From Mobilicoccus pelagius NBRC 104925 (GTDB lineage Bacteria > Actinomycetota > Actinomycetes > Actinomycetales > Dermatophilaceae), in assembly GCF_000247995.1 (NCBI RefSeq), contig NZ_BAFE01000009.1, forward strand, positions 62,001-126,000: a DNA stretch of 64,000 nucleotides, in the 5' to 3' direction. Made by a program: the position numbers and the translations under genes. Every line of letters begins with the position of its first letter. Positions within the stretch are counted from its first letter, which is position 1. The notes beneath the pieces are model-generated. The model ran no database searches. It was not told the DNA's origin and saw only the letters and a program-made list of their open reading frames with translations. Of the stretch, positions 17,888-27,939 are shown piece after piece.

Positions 17888-18223
17888 GTCGACTCCTTGC
17901 TCGGTCGATCGTCGGTCGTCCGGCGGTCTCCGCCGGGTCGTGCGTGCGGCGCGGTGGGCGCCTCGTGCGTCGGTGTGCGGGTGGATGCGGGGTGCGTGCG
18001 TGCTCGGTGCGTGGGTCGCGGCCGCGGCCGGGGGGATGTGGCCGTGGTGGGGTGTCGAGGGCCGGTGACGCCTCGGCGCGGGGCCGACGCGCCCGTGGAC
18101 TCCGAACGGTCGTTCACGTGCCCATCGGCGGCGGGGAGGCGCCCCTGAGCGGGAGCGCGCGCGAAGTCCGTTGGGGGAGCAGGGCGCGCGACGGGTGATG
18201 CCGCACCCCGCCCGGGCCGCCCG
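17888..18223. other. Intergenic gap with keto-rich low-complexity stretch
   Basis: The 336 bases between the divergent chemoreceptor and rimO genes hold no gene I can support. From about 17937 to 18060 the plus strand is almost free of adenine and dominated by GTGCG-like words, a strong strand asymmetry. Confidence 0.5.
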
Positions 18224-18229
18224 TAGAGT
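18224..18229 (+). promoter_or_regulatory. -10 box of rimO, leaderless
   Basis: TAGAGT ends six bases before the rimO ATG, with no ribosome binding site between. Confidence 0.5.
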
Positions 18230-18235
18230 GGGCGC

Positions 18236-19669
18236 ATGCCGGAGAACGAGACCCACGGATCGGTCGCCATCGTCACCCTCGGGTGCGCACGCAACGACGT
18301 CGACTCCGAGGAACTCGCCGGTCGGCTGAGCGCCGGAGGCTGGACCCTCGTCCCCGACCCGGCCGAGGCCGACGTCGCCGTCGTCAACACCTGCGGCTTC
18401 GTCGAGCAGGCGAAGAAGGACTCCATCGACGCCCTCCTCGAGACCGCCGACCTCAAGGAGCACGGTCGCACCCAGAAGGTCGTCGCCGTCGGGTGCCTCG
18501 CGGAGCGGTACGGCGAGCAGCTCGCCGCGGAGCTGCCGGAGGCCGACGCCGTCCTCGGGTTCGACTCCTACACCGACATGTCGACGCAGCTCCGGTCGAT
18601 CCTCGCCGGTGAGACCCCCGCCGCCCACACGCCTCGCGACCGCCGCACGCTCCTGCCCATCAGCCCGGTGCAGCGCCCCGCCGCCCTCGCCGGCGACGAC
18701 GTCGTCGTCCCCGGCGTGTGGATGCAGGCCACGCCCCGCGCCCGCCTCGGCTCGGCGCCGTGGGCGCCGCTCAAGATCGCGAGCGGCTGCGACCGACGCT
18801 GTGCGTTCTGCGCGATCCCCGCCTTCCGCGGCTCGTTCGTCTCCCGACGCCCCACCGACGTCGTCGCAGAGGCCCGCTGGCTCGCCGAGAACGGCGTGCG
18901 CGAGGTGCTCCTCGTCAGCGAGAATTCGACCTCCTACGGCAAGGACCTCGGCGACCTGCGTCTCCTCGAGACCCTCCTGCCCGACCTCGCCGCCATCGAC
19001 GGCCTCGACCGCGTCCGCGTCTCCTACCTCCAGCCCGCCGAGATCCGTCCTGGGCTGCTCGACGTCATGGCGCACACCCCGGGCGTCGTGCCCTACTTCG
19101 ACCTCTCGTTCCAGCACGCGAGCCCCACCCTGCTGCGTCGCATGCGGCGGTTCGGCGGCGCCGAGGACTTCCTCGCCCTCGTCGAACGCATCCGCGACCT
19201 CGTCCCCGACGCCGGCATCCGCTCCAACGTCATCGTCGGCTTCCCCGGCGAGACCGAGGAGGACGTCGACGTCCTCTGCAGCTTCCTCGAGGGCGCCCGC
19301 ATGGACGTCGTCGGCGTGTTCGGCTACTCCGACGAGGACGGCACCGAGGCGCTCGACCTCGACGTCCACCTGCCCGAGGAGGTCGTCGCCGACCGGGTCG
19401 AGCACGTCTCCGACCTCGTCGAGGAACTCATGAACCAGCGCGCCGCCGAGCGCGTCGGCAGCGAGGTCACCGTCCTCGTCGACGAGATCGAGCAGGACGA
19501 CCCCGACGCCGCTCCCGTCTCCGTCGGCCGGGCCGACCACCAAGGCCCCGAGGTCGACGGCGTGTGCCGGCTCACGACACCCGTCGAGGTCGGCCGCCTC
19601 GTCCGCGGTCGCATCCTCGACTCCGACGGCGTGGATCTCGTCGTCGAACCGATCGAGGAGGCGCGATGA
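18236..19669 (+). CDS. rimO: Ribosomal protein S12 methylthiotransferase RimO
   Basis: A 477-residue radical-SAM methylthiotransferase that modifies an aspartate of ribosomal protein S12. The N-terminal domain carries the three cluster cysteines C17, C53 and C87; the radical-SAM motif CDRRCAFC has C185, C189 and C192; the C-terminal TRAM domain ends near [28 protein letters not shown] at the N-terminus separates RimO from the MiaB paralogue elsewhere in this window ([12 protein letters not shown]). The gene leads the rimO-pgsA-cinA operon, overlapping pgsA by 4 bases. Confidence 0.96.
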   Translation: MPENETHGSVAIVTLGCARNDVDSEELAGRLSAGGWTLVPDPAEADVAVVNTCGFVEQAKKDSIDALLETADLKEHGRTQKVVAVGCLAERYGEQLAAELPEADAVLGFDSYTDMSTQLRSILAGETPAAHTPRDRRTLLPISPVQRPAALAGDDVVVPGVWMQATPRARLGSAPWAPLKIASGCDRRCAFCAIPAFRGSFVSRRPTDVVAEARWLAENGVREVLLVSENSTSYGKDLGDLRLLETLLPDLAAIDGLDRVRVSYLQPAEIRPGLLDVMAHTPGVVPYFDLSFQHASPTLLRRMRRFGGAEDFLALVERIRDLVPDAGIRSNVIVGFPGETEEDVDVLCSFLEGARMDVVGVFGYSDEDGTEALDLDVHLPEEVVADRVEHVSDLVEELMNQRAAERVGSEVTVLVDEIEQDDPDAAPVSVGRADHQGPEVDGVCRLTTPVEVGRLVRGRILDSDGVDLVVEPIEEAR

Positions 19670-20289
19670 GCACCCCCACCACCCCGCACTCCGGCGCCCC
19701 CGAGCGACGCCCGAGCAACTGGAACGCCGCCAACGCCCTCACGGTCCTCCGGATCGTCCTCGTGCCCGTCTTCCTCTGGCTGCTCCTCCGCCACGGCGGT
19801 CTCGACGTCGCCGACCGCTGGTGGGCCTTCGTGGTGTTCGTCGTCGCGATGATCACCGACCGCATCGACGGCGACGTGGCCCGCAAGTACGGCCTCATCA
19901 CCGACTTCGGCAAGATCGCCGACCCCATCGCCGACAAGGCCCTCACCGGCGCCGCGTTCATCTCGCTGTCGGCCATCGGCGAGCTGTGGTGGTGGGTGAC
20001 GATCGTCATCCTCGTCCGCGAGATCGGCATCACCCTCATGCGGTTCGTCGTCATCAAGTACGGCGTCATGCCCGCGAGCAAGGGCGGCAAGCTCAAGACG
20101 GCCCTCCAGGCCCTCGCACTCGCCCTCATGCTGCCGCCCCTCGGTGGGGTCGTCTACTGGGCGGGATGCGCCGTCATGGGCGCCGCGCTCGTCGTCACCG
20201 TCGTCACCGGAATCGACTACGTCCTCGCCGCCCGCCGCCTCGTGCAGGACTCGAAGGCCGAGGCCGCCGTCGGGAACGCCCGGGCGTGA
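19666..20289 (+). CDS. pgsA: CDP-diacylglycerol--glycerol-3-phosphate 3-phosphatidyltransferase
   Basis: A 207-residue integral membrane enzyme making phosphatidylglycerol phosphate. The CDP-alcohol phosphotransferase motif DGx2ARx8Gx3Dx3D is intact, from DGDVAR through [12 protein letters not shown]. The ATG overlaps the rimO stop (ATGA) and has GAGGAG six bases upstream; an N-terminal tail of about 20 residues precedes the first helix ([19 protein letters not shown]). Four further membrane segments follow. Neighbouring rimO and cinA homologue genes are the usual actinobacterial context. Confidence 0.94.
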   Translation: MSTPTTPHSGAPERRPSNWNAANALTVLRIVLVPVFLWLLLRHGGLDVADRWWAFVVFVVAMITDRIDGDVARKYGLITDFGKIADPIADKALTGAAFISLSAIGELWWWVTIVILVREIGITLMRFVVIKYGVMPASKGGKLKTALQALALALMLPPLGGVVYWAGCAVMGAALVVTVVTGIDYVLAARRLVQDSKAEAAVGNARA

Positions 20290-20858
20290 ACGATACGACC
20301 CCGGCCGCGCCGCGCGTCCCGCACGGCCCGCGGTACGAGATCGGGCCGAGGCTCCGCGAGCCCGCCGAGTTCCTCCTCGAGCTCCTGCGCAACCGTGGGG
20401 AGACTCTCGCGGTCGCCGAGTCGCTCACCGGTGGGCTCGTCCTCGCCACCCTCACCGACATTCCCGGCGCCTCCGACGTCCTCCGCGGCGGCGTCGTCTC
20501 CTACGCCACCGACCTCAAGGCGGGAGTGCTCGACGTCGACGCGGCGTTGCTCGCTGCCGGCGGCCCCGTCCAGGCGGAGGTCGCCGCGCAGATGGCCGTC
20601 GGTGTCGCCCGGTCGTGCGGAGCCACGTGGGGTCTCGCGACGACCGGTGTCGCCGGCCCCGGCCCCGCCGACGGACACCCCGCCGGCACCGTCCACGTCG
20701 CCGTCGCCGCCGCCGACGACCGCATCACCCCCGTCACGTATCTCGACCCCGACCTCGTCGACCTGGCCGCCGCCGGAGCGGATCGCGCTGCCGTGCGGGC
20801 CTCCTCGGTCCGTGCCGTGCTCCGCCTCGCCTGCGACACGCTGCACGCCCACATGTGA
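20286..20858 (+). CDS. CinA C-terminal domain protein (nicotinamide-nucleotide amidase)
   Basis: A 190-residue protein consisting only of the CinA C-terminal (PncC) domain, which deamidates nicotinamide mononucleotide in NAD recycling. Typical segments are [38 protein letters not shown], and [21 protein letters not shown]. The N-terminal molybdopterin-like domain of full CinA is absent, as in many actinobacteria. GTG overlaps the pgsA stop by 4 bases. A link to competence, implied by the name, is not supported here even though com genes lie in the same window. Confidence 0.92.
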   Translation: MNDTTPAAPRVPHGPRYEIGPRLREPAEFLLELLRNRGETLAVAESLTGGLVLATLTDIPGASDVLRGGVVSYATDLKAGVLDVDAALLAAGGPVQAEVAAQMAVGVARSCGATWGLATTGVAGPGPADGHPAGTVHVAVAAADDRITPVTYLDPDLVDLAAAGADRAAVRASSVRAVLRLACDTLHAHM

Positions 20859-20869
20859 CGCGCGCGTCA
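20856..20869. promoter_or_regulatory. Perfect palindrome upstream of clgR
   Basis: TGACGCGCGCGTCA is a perfect 14-bp palindrome covering the cinA stop, 54 bases before clgR and just upstream of a -10-like TAGGCT (20884-20889). Position suits an operator for clgR. It does not match the ClgR box I know (GTTCGC-N-GCGAAC type). Confidence 0.4.
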
Positions 20870-20923
20870 CCCACGACGATCGGTAGGCTGGAGGCCGAGG
20901 TCCCATGCTCGAGAGGAGGCGTC

Positions 20924-21232
20924 ATGCCCGTGCTGCTCCGCACCCACCTGGGTGAGGTCATCCGCGAGTCTCGCAAGGACCAGGGACGCACCCTCCGTGA
21001 CGTCTCCTCTTCCGCCCGCGTCTCCCTTGGTTACCTCAGCGAGGTCGAGCGGGGCGAGAAAGAGGCCTCCTCTGAGCTCCTCGCCGCGATCTGCGAGGCG
21101 CTCCACATGCCGCTGTCGCAACTCTTCGCCGAGGTCTCCGACCGGTTCGCCGAGGAGGAGGGCACGACCCTCGCCCCCCCGGTCGCCCTGCCGGTCCGTC
21201 CCCGCCCCGAGGCCCAGGCCCCCGCAGCCTGA
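20924..21232 (+). CDS. clgR: XRE-family transcriptional activator ClgR
   Basis: A 102-residue one-domain regulator. The helix-turn-helix spans about residues 8-62 ([20 protein letters not shown] then [19 protein letters not shown]), as in ClgR, which activates clp protease genes in actinobacteria. The C-terminus is a proline-rich tail. ATG 20924 has a strong GAGAGGAGG (20911-20919) four bases upstream, and TAGGCT at 20884 may be its -10 box. It follows cinA, the common actinobacterial order. Confidence 0.92.
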   Translation: MPVLLRTHLGEVIRESRKDQGRTLRDVSSSARVSLGYLSEVERGEKEASSELLAAICEALHMPLSQLFAEVSDRFAEEEGTTLAPPVALPVRPRPEAQAPAA

Positions 21233-21248
21233 CCGACTCGCGTCGGTC
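21231..21248. terminator. Terminator after clgR
   Basis: GACCGAC (21231-21237) pairs perfectly with GTCGGTC (21242-21248) around a TCGC tetraloop and is followed by TTTCCCC. The stem begins inside the clgR stop codon. The gene beyond it is convergent. Confidence 0.65.
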
Positions 21249-21464
21249 TTTCCCCGTCCATCCCTCGGGGGTTTCCACCTCTGGCCTCGTCGCATCCGTG
21301 CGTGCGGTCGGCGCATGCCCGCGCCTCCGGGGTGAGCGGGATGCGTGTCGTCGGGACCCCGGCCCGCGGCCGGCAACCCGCCCACGTGGGCCCACCACCT
21401 CGGCGGCCCGCGGGCGCATGGCTCCATGGACTCGGTCGCGGATGCAGGCGTGGGGTGGTCGTCC

Positions 21465-22337
21465 TCAGCCGCGTCCGCGGGCGATGTATCCGCGCCGCCG
21501 CTTGGCCGGGCCCGTGCCGAGGGGTTGTTGACGGGCGCCGTCGTCGTTCGGGGCGAGCCCGCCCTGGCACGTCGGGCAGTAGAACATCGTCCGTTCCTGC
21601 GTCGGCGGCCCGATCATCGCGACCCGCACCGAGCCGCGGCAGCGTCGGCACGCCCGGCCCGAGCGGGCGTGGACGTGGACGCTCTCCCCGACACGTCGGG
21701 AGCCGGTCGTCGACTGGACGGCGTGTTCGACGTTCGCGTGGAGGAGCCGGTGGGCCCGTCGGACGACGCGACGCACGTCCGCCTCGGCGAGGTCACGTGC
21801 CGGGGTCCACGGCTGCATCTTCTCGAGGAAGAGCGACTCACTGCAGTACAGGGTGCCGACGCCCGCGAGGTTGCGTTGGTCGAGGAGGGCGGCGCCGATC
21901 GTCGTCGGCGAGGCGAGGAGGTGGGCGACGGCAAGGTCCTCGTCCCAGTCGGCGCCGAGCACGTCGGGACCGAGGTGGCCGACGAGGCGGTGCTCGTCAT
22001 CGGTGCGGACGAGGTCGAGCATGCCGAGACGCAGACCGAGGCCGGTCCACACGTCCGTGGCGAGCACGGCCCGGACGTCGGCGCGGTGCGGCACCGGCTC
22101 GCTCGCCGCGGCGATGCGCCAGCTACCCTCCATCCGCAGGTGGGAGTGGAGGGTCCACCCGCTCTCGGTGCGGTGGAGGAGGTGCTTGCCGCGGGCGACG
22201 ACCTCGCTCGTCGTCGCACCGACGAGGACGTCGGCGTCGCGTTCGCCCCACCGTAGTTCGGTACGTCGCAGCACCTCACCGGCGAACGCCGCGTGGAGGC
22301 GGCGGGCGGTGCGAAGCACGGTGTCTCCCTCGGGCAC
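21465..22337 (-). CDS. Fpg/Nei-family DNA glycosylase (Nei2-like)
   Basis: A 290-residue bifunctional DNA glycosylase/AP lyase. It starts with the catalytic PEGDT of the endonuclease VIII branch, has K51 in VARGKHLLH as the conserved beta-strand lysine, the helix-two-turn-helix GAALLDQRNLAGVGTLYCSES, and a C-terminal zinc finger (CRRC ... CPTC). The tail past the finger is basic. It starts one base after the lhr stop, and lhr-nei2 pairing is common in actinobacteria, tying a helicase to base-excision repair of oxidised bases. The start is GTG. Confidence 0.92.
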   Translation of the reverse strand: MPEGDTVLRTARRLHAAFAGEVLRRTELRWGERDADVLVGATTSEVVARGKHLLHRTESGWTLHSHLRMEGSWRIAAASEPVPHRADVRAVLATDVWTGLGLRLGMLDLVRTDDEHRLVGHLGPDVLGADWDEDLAVAHLLASPTTIGAALLDQRNLAGVGTLYCSESLFLEKMQPWTPARDLAEADVRRVVRRAHRLLHANVEHAVQSTTGSRRVGESVHVHARSGRACRRCRGSVRVAMIGPPTQERTMFYCPTCQGGLAPNDDGARQQPLGTGPAKRRRGYIARGRG

Positions 22338-22338
22338 G

Positions 22339-25300
22339 TCACGACCTCCTGATCCGCAGACCCTGGGGGCTCGTGTGGAACCCCGCGTCGAGGAGGGCGT
22401 GGGCGAGGGGGTGCGTCGAGCCGAGCGCCTGCTCTGCGTCGATCGTCACGACGGTGAGCCGTTCGAGAGCGCCCCGGCGGACGGCGTCGGCGAGCGCCTC
22501 ACCGGCGAGCACCCACGCCTGCCCGTCGGCGAGGCCGTCCTCCGACCACGACGCAGGCGCGGCCTCTGCGCCCGGGCCGGCGGCCGGGGATGCGGCCTCG
22601 CCCTCCGTGTCGCGCGGGAAGGTGAGGACGGTGCGGCCACCACGTTCGAGGAAGCACGCCAGGGCGCCGTCGACGAGGACGACGAGGCCGCCCGCCTTGC
22701 GGCCGGGGCGGTGACCGGCCTCGCCGCGGTCGGGCCAGGGGAGGGCGGCGCCGTAGGGGTTCGCCGGGTCCGTGGCGGCGAGGAGCACGGCGCGACCGCT
22801 GCCGTCGCGTGAGTCCTCACCCACGCCCCGCGCCGAGGCACGGAGCCGGTCGACCGCTCCCGCGGAGGCGAACTGGGCCGCGCCGAGGTGCTCGACGAAG
22901 TAGCCGCGACGCACCGCGCCGGTGTCCTCCGCAGCCGAGAGCACCTTGTACATCGCCGAGAAGGCTCCCTCGACGCCCTCGGCCTCGACGGATCCGCGTG
23001 TGAGGACGCCGTACCGGTCGAGGAGGACCTCGGCAGTGGCGAGGGTGCGGGCCGTCGCGTCGGGTTCGACGGCGGGGAGCAGGGTCCACCGACCGACGCC
23101 GCGGGGTGGGGTCGTGCGGTGCGGGGTCGCGACCGAGCGGGAGCCGAGCGCGCCGATGCCGCGGCGGCCGAGTCGTGCGGGGCCGGGGCGGCGGCGACTC
23201 TTGTGTGCTCCGTGACCGCCCGCGAGCAACGCCCGGACGGGCGCGAACGTGTCGTTGGAGAGCCGCCCGCCCCACACGAGTCGCCACAGCGCGTCGAGGA
23301 CGGCGTCGTCGCCGGTGGCCGTGGCGTCGGCATGCAGGGCGTCGAGGAGGCCGGGGAAGAAGTACCCCCCGCCGGAGCCGAGGAGGTCGAGCACACGCGC
23401 GTCGAGCGAGGCCTCCGGCCCGGCCGCAACGCCGTCGGGCGTGGCGTCGTCCGTGGGGGCCGCGAGGGTGAGCGGCGCGGTGTCGGCGAGGTGGAGCGAC
23501 ACCCACCCGTCGTCGCCGGCGATCGTGCCGTGCCCCTGCCACAGCACGTCCCCACGGGTGAGTGCCTCGTCGAGCATGGCGGGGGTGTAACCGACGACCC
23601 GGGAGGGGAGGACGAGGGATTCGAGGGCACTCGCGGGCACCCGCGCCCCCGAGAGCTGTTCGACGGCGCGAAGGAACCCGGCCGGGCCGCGCAGCGTGGG
23701 GTGGGGGTCGCCGACGTCGTCCGTGACGCCCTGCCACGCGGCGGTGAACCGGGCGAAGTCACGGGGGGAGGCCGGTTCGACCTCGGCGCGGAGCGCGGCG
23801 AGACTGCGACGTCGCAGGCGGCGGAGGATCTCGGCGTCGCAGTGGTCGATGCCGCTGCCTGCGGGGCGCAACTCGCCCTCGACGATGCGGCCCGCGGACA
23901 CGAGGCGGCGCAGCGCGTCGCGGACGACGGCGGTGCCGAGGCCGAGGCGCGAAGCGAGGTCGGCGGCGGAGAAGGGGCCGTGACAGCGGGCGTAGCGGGA
24001 GACGAGGTCGCCGAGCGGGTCGGGCAGTGGTTCGAGGAAGACGTCGGGCACGCCCGGTGGGACGGCGACGCCGAGCGCGTCGCGCAGGCGTCCGGCGTCC
24101 TCGACGGCGGCGCGGTGGGGCACTCCCGCGATCCGGACCTCGACGAGGCGGCGCGCGTCGGTGAGGGTCGTGAGGAACGCGGGCACCTCGGCGCGTGCGT
24201 CCTCCCTCGTGCGGGCCGTGATCTCGGCGTCGGTGAGCGGCCCGATGCGTCGCACCATGTCGGCGACGTCCTCGGCGTGCCGGCACATGCGTTCGGGGTC
24301 GAGGTACTGGAGTTCGCGTTCGGTGGCCTCGACGATGGCCGGATCGAGGAGGTCCCGCAGCGAGGCGCCCTCGCCGCGGCCGAGGAGCTCGGCGAGCAGG
24401 GTCGGGTCGAGGGCGAGCGCGGCGGCGCGGCGTTCGGCGAGGGGCGAGTCGCCCTCGTAGAGGAACTGTGCGACGTATCCGAAGAGGAGGCTGCGGGCGA
24501 AGGGCGAGGGGTGCTCGGTGTCGATCGACACGAGCGAGACGCTCCGGCTGCCGACGGCCCGCATGAGCTCGACGAGGCCCGGCACGTCGAAGACGTCCTG
24601 GAGGCACTCGCGCACGGCCTCGAGGACGATCGGGAACTCGGGGTAGCGCGAGGCGACCTCGAGGAGCTGGGCCGCCCGCTGCCGCTGCTGCCACAGGGCC
24701 TGACGCCGGCCGGGGTCGCGGCGGGGGAGCAGCAACGCCCGCCCGGCGCACTCCCGAAACCGGGAGGCGAACAGCGCCGACCCGCCCACCTGGTTCGTCA
24801 CGAGGTCGGTGACCTCGTCGGGGTCGAGGGTGACGAGGTCGCCGATCTCGGCGAGCACCCCGGCGGCGTCGGCCTCGAACTCGAGGTCGGGCAGACGCAG
24901 CACGATGCCGTCGTCGCCGTGCATGGCCTGGACGTCGACGCCGAACCGTTCCCGCATGCGGGCCGAGATGGCGAGCGCCCACGGTGCGTGCACCTGGGAA
25001 CCGAAGGGGGAGTGGATCGCGATCTGCCAATCGCCGATCTCGTCGCGGAACCGTTCGAGGACGATCGTGCGGTCGCTCGGCACGACGCTCGTCGCCTCCG
25101 CCTGTTCGCGCAAGTAGGCGAGGAGGTTGTTCGCGGCCCACTCGTCGAGCCCGGCGGAGCGCGCCCGCTCGTGGGCGGCCTCGGCCGGCATCGCGCTGAT
25201 CTCGCGGACGAACGCGCCGACCGCGCGGCCCAGTTCGAGCGGGCGGCCGAGGGTGTCGCCCTTCCAGAACGGCAGCTTTCCCGGCTGCCCCGGCGCGGGG

Positions 25301-27396
25301 GAGACGAGCACCCGGTCGTGGGTGATGTCCTCGATGCGCCAACTGGAGGTGCCGAGGGTGAACACGTCGCCGACGCGCGACTCGTAGACCATCTCCTCGT
25401 CGAGCTCCCCGACGCGGCGGCCGGGGCCGTCACCGGCGAGGAACACCCCGAACAGCCCTCGGTCGGGAATCGTGCCACCGCTCGTCACCGCGAGGCGCTG
25501 CGCGCCGGGGCGGCCGGTGAGGGTGCCGGTGAGGCGGTCCCACACGATGCGGGGGCGCAGCTCGGCGAACTCCTCGCTCGGGTACCGCCCGGCGAGCATG
25601 TCGAGGACGGACTCGAAGACCGTGGGTGAGAGGTCGGCGAACGGTGCGGACCGGCGGAACAGGGCGAGCGCGTCGTCGACCGACCACGCGTCGAGCGCGC
25701 ACATCGCGACGACCTGCTGCGCGAGCACGTCGAGGGGGTTGGTGGGGATGCGCAGGGCCTCGATCGCCCCCTGGCGCATCCGTTCGACGACGACCGTGGT
25801 CTGGACGAGGTCGCCGCGGTACTTGGGGAAGAACACCCCGGTCGACACGGCGCCCACCTGGTGTCCGGCACGACCCACGCGCTGCAGGCCGCCCGCGACG
25901 CTCGGCGGCGACTCGACCTGGACGACGAGGTCGATCGCGCCCATGTCGATGCCGAGCTCGAGGCTGCTCGTCGCGACGACCGCGGGCAGCCGCCCGGCCT
26001 TGAGCGCGCCCTCGATCTCCGACCGCTGCTCCCGGCTCACCGAGCCGTGGTGGGCCCGGGCGAGCACCGGGACGTCCGGGTCCGAGCTCCGCGACGCCCC
26101 GGCCTGGGCCATGATCTGCGCGGGCGGACGGCGCCGCAGGTCGGCGATCGCCCGGGACAACGGCACGGGATCGTCCGGGTGGTCCTCGTCGAAGGCGTCG
26201 CCGTCGGAGTCCGTGTGCAGGCCTTCGCCGGTGTCGCCGTCGGCGCGGTGTCGTGCGCCGCCCCCGCTGCTGCCTGCCCCCTCGTCCTCGGCGAGGTCGC
26301 CCGGCTCGTCGAGGTCGTCGGCGTCGTCGGCGTCGACGGCCTCCGGTCGGGAGAAGAACGCGGCGGCCTGCTCCTCGGCCTGCGCGGCCAGGCCCTCGGT
26401 TGCGGCGGCCTCGAGGCGTTCCTCGTGGATCTCGTTGAGCCGCGTGGTGAGTCGCTCGGAGAGACGGCGGGAGTTCGCGAAGACGAGCGTGGAGTGCTGG
26501 GCGTCGATGAGGTCGACGAGACGTTGCTCGACGTGCGGCCAGATCGACGTGCGCTGCTCCGCGCCCGCCGCGGCACCGGAGAGGTCGCCGGTGACCTGTC
26601 CGAGGGCACCCATGTCCTCCACGGGGACGACGACCTGCAGGTCCCACTGCTTGCGTGACGGGGGCGCGACCGTCGTCACGGGGCGTCCGCCCGCGAGATA
26701 GCGCGCGACCTCCTCGAGCGGCCGCACCGTGGCGGAGAGACCGATGCGCTGGGCGGGGGAGGGCAGCAGCGCGTCGAGGCGGTCGAGGCTCACCGCGAGG
26801 TGGGCGCCGCGCTTGGTGCCGGCTAGCGCGTGGATCTCGTCGATGATCACCGTCTCCACGCCGACGAGCGATTCGCGCGCCTTGGAGGTGAGCAGCAGGA
26901 ACAGCGACTCCGGCGTCGTGATGAGGATATCGGTGGGGCGCCTCGCGAACGCGCGCCGTTCGTCGGCGGGGGTGTCGCCCGAGCGCACCGCCACGGTGAC
27001 GTCGGGCTCGGGCAGCCCGAGGCGCCGCGCCGCGTGCCCGATGCCGACGAGCGGGGAGCGCAGGTTGCGTTCGACGTCGACGGCGAGGGCCTTGAGCGGT
27101 GAGACGTAGAGCACCCGACAGCGCTTCTGCGGCTCCGGCGGCGGACTCGACGCCAACCGGTCGAGGGCGAAGAGGAACGCCGACAGCGTCTTTCCCGAGC
27201 CGGTGGGCGCGACGACGAGCGTATGGTCGCCGCCGCTGATCGAATGCCACGCCCCGGCCTGCGCGGCCGTCGGCTCACGGAACGAGGCCGTGAACCACTC
27301 CCGCGTCGCGGGGGAGAACCGCGTGAGGACGTCGACGACGGGCGCGTCGACCTCGGGCGCCTCGTCGGACTCGGGGGAGTGAGGGGTTTCGTTCAT
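22339..27396 (-). CDS. lhr: Large helicase-related protein Lhr
   Basis: A 1685-residue superfamily 2 helicase with 3'-5' polarity in characterised members. Walker A APTGSGKT is at 63-70 and the DEIH box at 186-189; SATVRPLEEVARYL (motif III) and HHGSVSREQR/QRVGRAGHQ (motifs IV-VI) follow, then the winged-helix, Lhr-core and a C-terminal extension ending at the nei2 gene. An acidic, low-complexity insertion of about 70 residues (from about residue 350) interrupts the two RecA-like domains. ATG 27396 is the family-like start; the frame is open 11 codons further. It is divergent from the DUF3046 gene. Confidence 0.95.
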   Translation of the reverse strand: MNETPHSPESDEAPEVDAPVVDVLTRFSPATREWFTASFREPTAAQAGAWHSISGGDHTLVVAPTGSGKTLSAFLFALDRLASSPPPEPQKRCRVLYVSPLKALAVDVERNLRSPLVGIGHAARRLGLPEPDVTVAVRSGDTPADERRAFARRPTDILITTPESLFLLLTSKARESLVGVETVIIDEIHALAGTKRGAHLAVSLDRLDALLPSPAQRIGLSATVRPLEEVARYLAGGRPVTTVAPPSRKQWDLQVVVPVEDMGALGQVTGDLSGAAAGAEQRTSIWPHVEQRLVDLIDAQHSTLVFANSRRLSERLTTRLNEIHEERLEAAATEGLAAQAEEQAAAFFSRPEAVDADDADDLDEPGDLAEDEGAGSSGGGARHRADGDTGEGLHTDSDGDAFDEDHPDDPVPLSRAIADLRRRPPAQIMAQAGASRSSDPDVPVLARAHHGSVSREQRSEIEGALKAGRLPAVVATSSLELGIDMGAIDLVVQVESPPSVAGGLQRVGRAGHQVGAVSTGVFFPKYRGDLVQTTVVVERMRQGAIEALRIPTNPLDVLAQQVVAMCALDAWSVDDALALFRRSAPFADLSPTVFESVLDMLAGRYPSEEFAELRPRIVWDRLTGTLTGRPGAQRLAVTSGGTIPDRGLFGVFLAGDGPGRRVGELDEEMVYESRVGDVFTLGTSSWRIEDITHDRVLVSPAPGQPGKLPFWKGDTLGRPLELGRAVGAFVREISAMPAEAAHERARSAGLDEWAANNLLAYLREQAEATSVVPSDRTIVLERFRDEIGDWQIAIHSPFGSQVHAPWALAISARMRERFGVDVQAMHGDDGIVLRLPDLEFEADAAGVLAEIGDLVTLDPDEVTDLVTNQVGGSALFASRFRECAGRALLLPRRDPGRRQALWQQRQRAAQLLEVASRYPEFPIVLEAVRECLQDVFDVPGLVELMRAVGSRSVSLVSIDTEHPSPFARSLLFGYVAQFLYEGDSPLAERRAAALALDPTLLAELLGRGEGASLRDLLDPAIVEATERELQYLDPERMCRHAEDVADMVRRIGPLTDAEITARTREDARAEVPAFLTTLTDARRLVEVRIAGVPHRAAVEDAGRLRDALGVAVPPGVPDVFLEPLPDPLGDLVSRYARCHGPFSAADLASRLGLGTAVVRDALRRLVSAGRIVEGELRPAGSGIDHCDAEILRRLRRRSLAALRAEVEPASPRDFARFTAAWQGVTDDVGDPHPTLRGPAGFLRAVEQLSGARVPASALESLVLPSRVVGYTPAMLDEALTRGDVLWQGHGTIAGDDGWVSLHLADTAPLTLAAPTDDATPDGVAAGPEASLDARVLDLLGSGGGYFFPGLLDALHADATATGDDAVLDALWRLVWGGRLSNDTFAPVRALLAGGHGAHKSRRRPGPARLGRRGIGALGSRSVATPHRTTPPRGVGRWTLLPAVEPDATARTLATAEVLLDRYGVLTRGSVEAEGVEGAFSAMYKVLSAAEDTGAVRRGYFVEHLGAAQFASAGAVDRLRASARGVGEDSRDGSGRAVLLAATDPANPYGAALPWPDRGEAGHRPGRKAGGLVVLVDGALACFLERGGRTVLTFPRDTEGEAASPAAGPGAEAAPASWSEDGLADGQAWVLAGEALADAVRRGALERLTVVTIDAEQALGSTHPLAHALLDAGFHTSPQGLRIRRS

Positions 27397-27619
27397 GACA
27401 CCGCACAGCGTGCCACCGACGACCGACAACCGTTCGCTCGACGCGCGACCTCGTGCGATGCGTGCGCCGAATGTGAGACCGCCTCTGCCGGGGGAGGCAA
27501 TGGCCGCGGGCCGGGAGGGGTGGGAACGGGCGAGCGTGAGGCCGACGGCCGGTCGGGCGGACGCGCGAGGACGTCGGGCGGTCGGCGCCGGCGGCCCGGC
27601 GGTCTGCTTGACTCACGGG

Positions 27620-27856
27620 GTGAGGGAAAGCGAATTCTGGATGCTCATGGACGACGAGTTCGGCGAGGCCTACGCCGCCGTCGTCGCCCGGTCCCAGCAC
27701 ATGGGTGCGCTCGACGGCCGCACCGCGCAGGAGGCCGTCGACGCGGGCGTGCCGCCGCGCCGCGTGTGGGAGGCCCTGTGCGACCACATGGGGATCCCGC
27801 CGGTACGGCGCCTCGGCAAGGACCGCCCGCTGCGCCGCGGTCCCGTCGACGAATGA
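27620..27856 (+). CDS. DUF3046 family protein
   Basis: A 78-residue small protein. ESEFWMLMDDEFGEAYA, then DGRTAQEAVDAGVPPRRVW, matches the actinobacterial DUF3046 family, which nearly always lies close to recA. I use GTG 27620, since the family begins MR.(T/S)EFW. Function is unknown. A perfect 19-bp hairpin starts in its stop codon. It faces the universal stress protein gene. Confidence 0.85.
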   Translation: MRESEFWMLMDDEFGEAYAAVVARSQHMGALDGRTAQEAVDAGVPPRRVWEALCDHMGIPPVRRLGKDRPLRRGPVDE

Positions 27857-27896
27857 ACGCACGCCCTCCGGCCGTGAGGCCGGAGGGCGTGCGTTC
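27855..27896. terminator. Bidirectional terminator with GTGA tetraloop
   Basis: A perfect 19-bp stem (27855-27873 with 27878-27896) is closed by GTGA, a GNRA-type tetraloop. It lies between the convergent DUF3046 and universal stress protein genes and reaches into the DUF3046 stop codon. Confidence 0.85.
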
Positions 27897-27939
27897 GTCG
27901 TGCGGCGAACCGGGGCCCGGAGGTGCGTCGAGGTGGAGG

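Noticed and set aside
20286-20858. cinA as part of a competence operon with comEA/comEC
   Set aside because: Only the amidase domain is present and the com genes are 36 kb away in a different operon.
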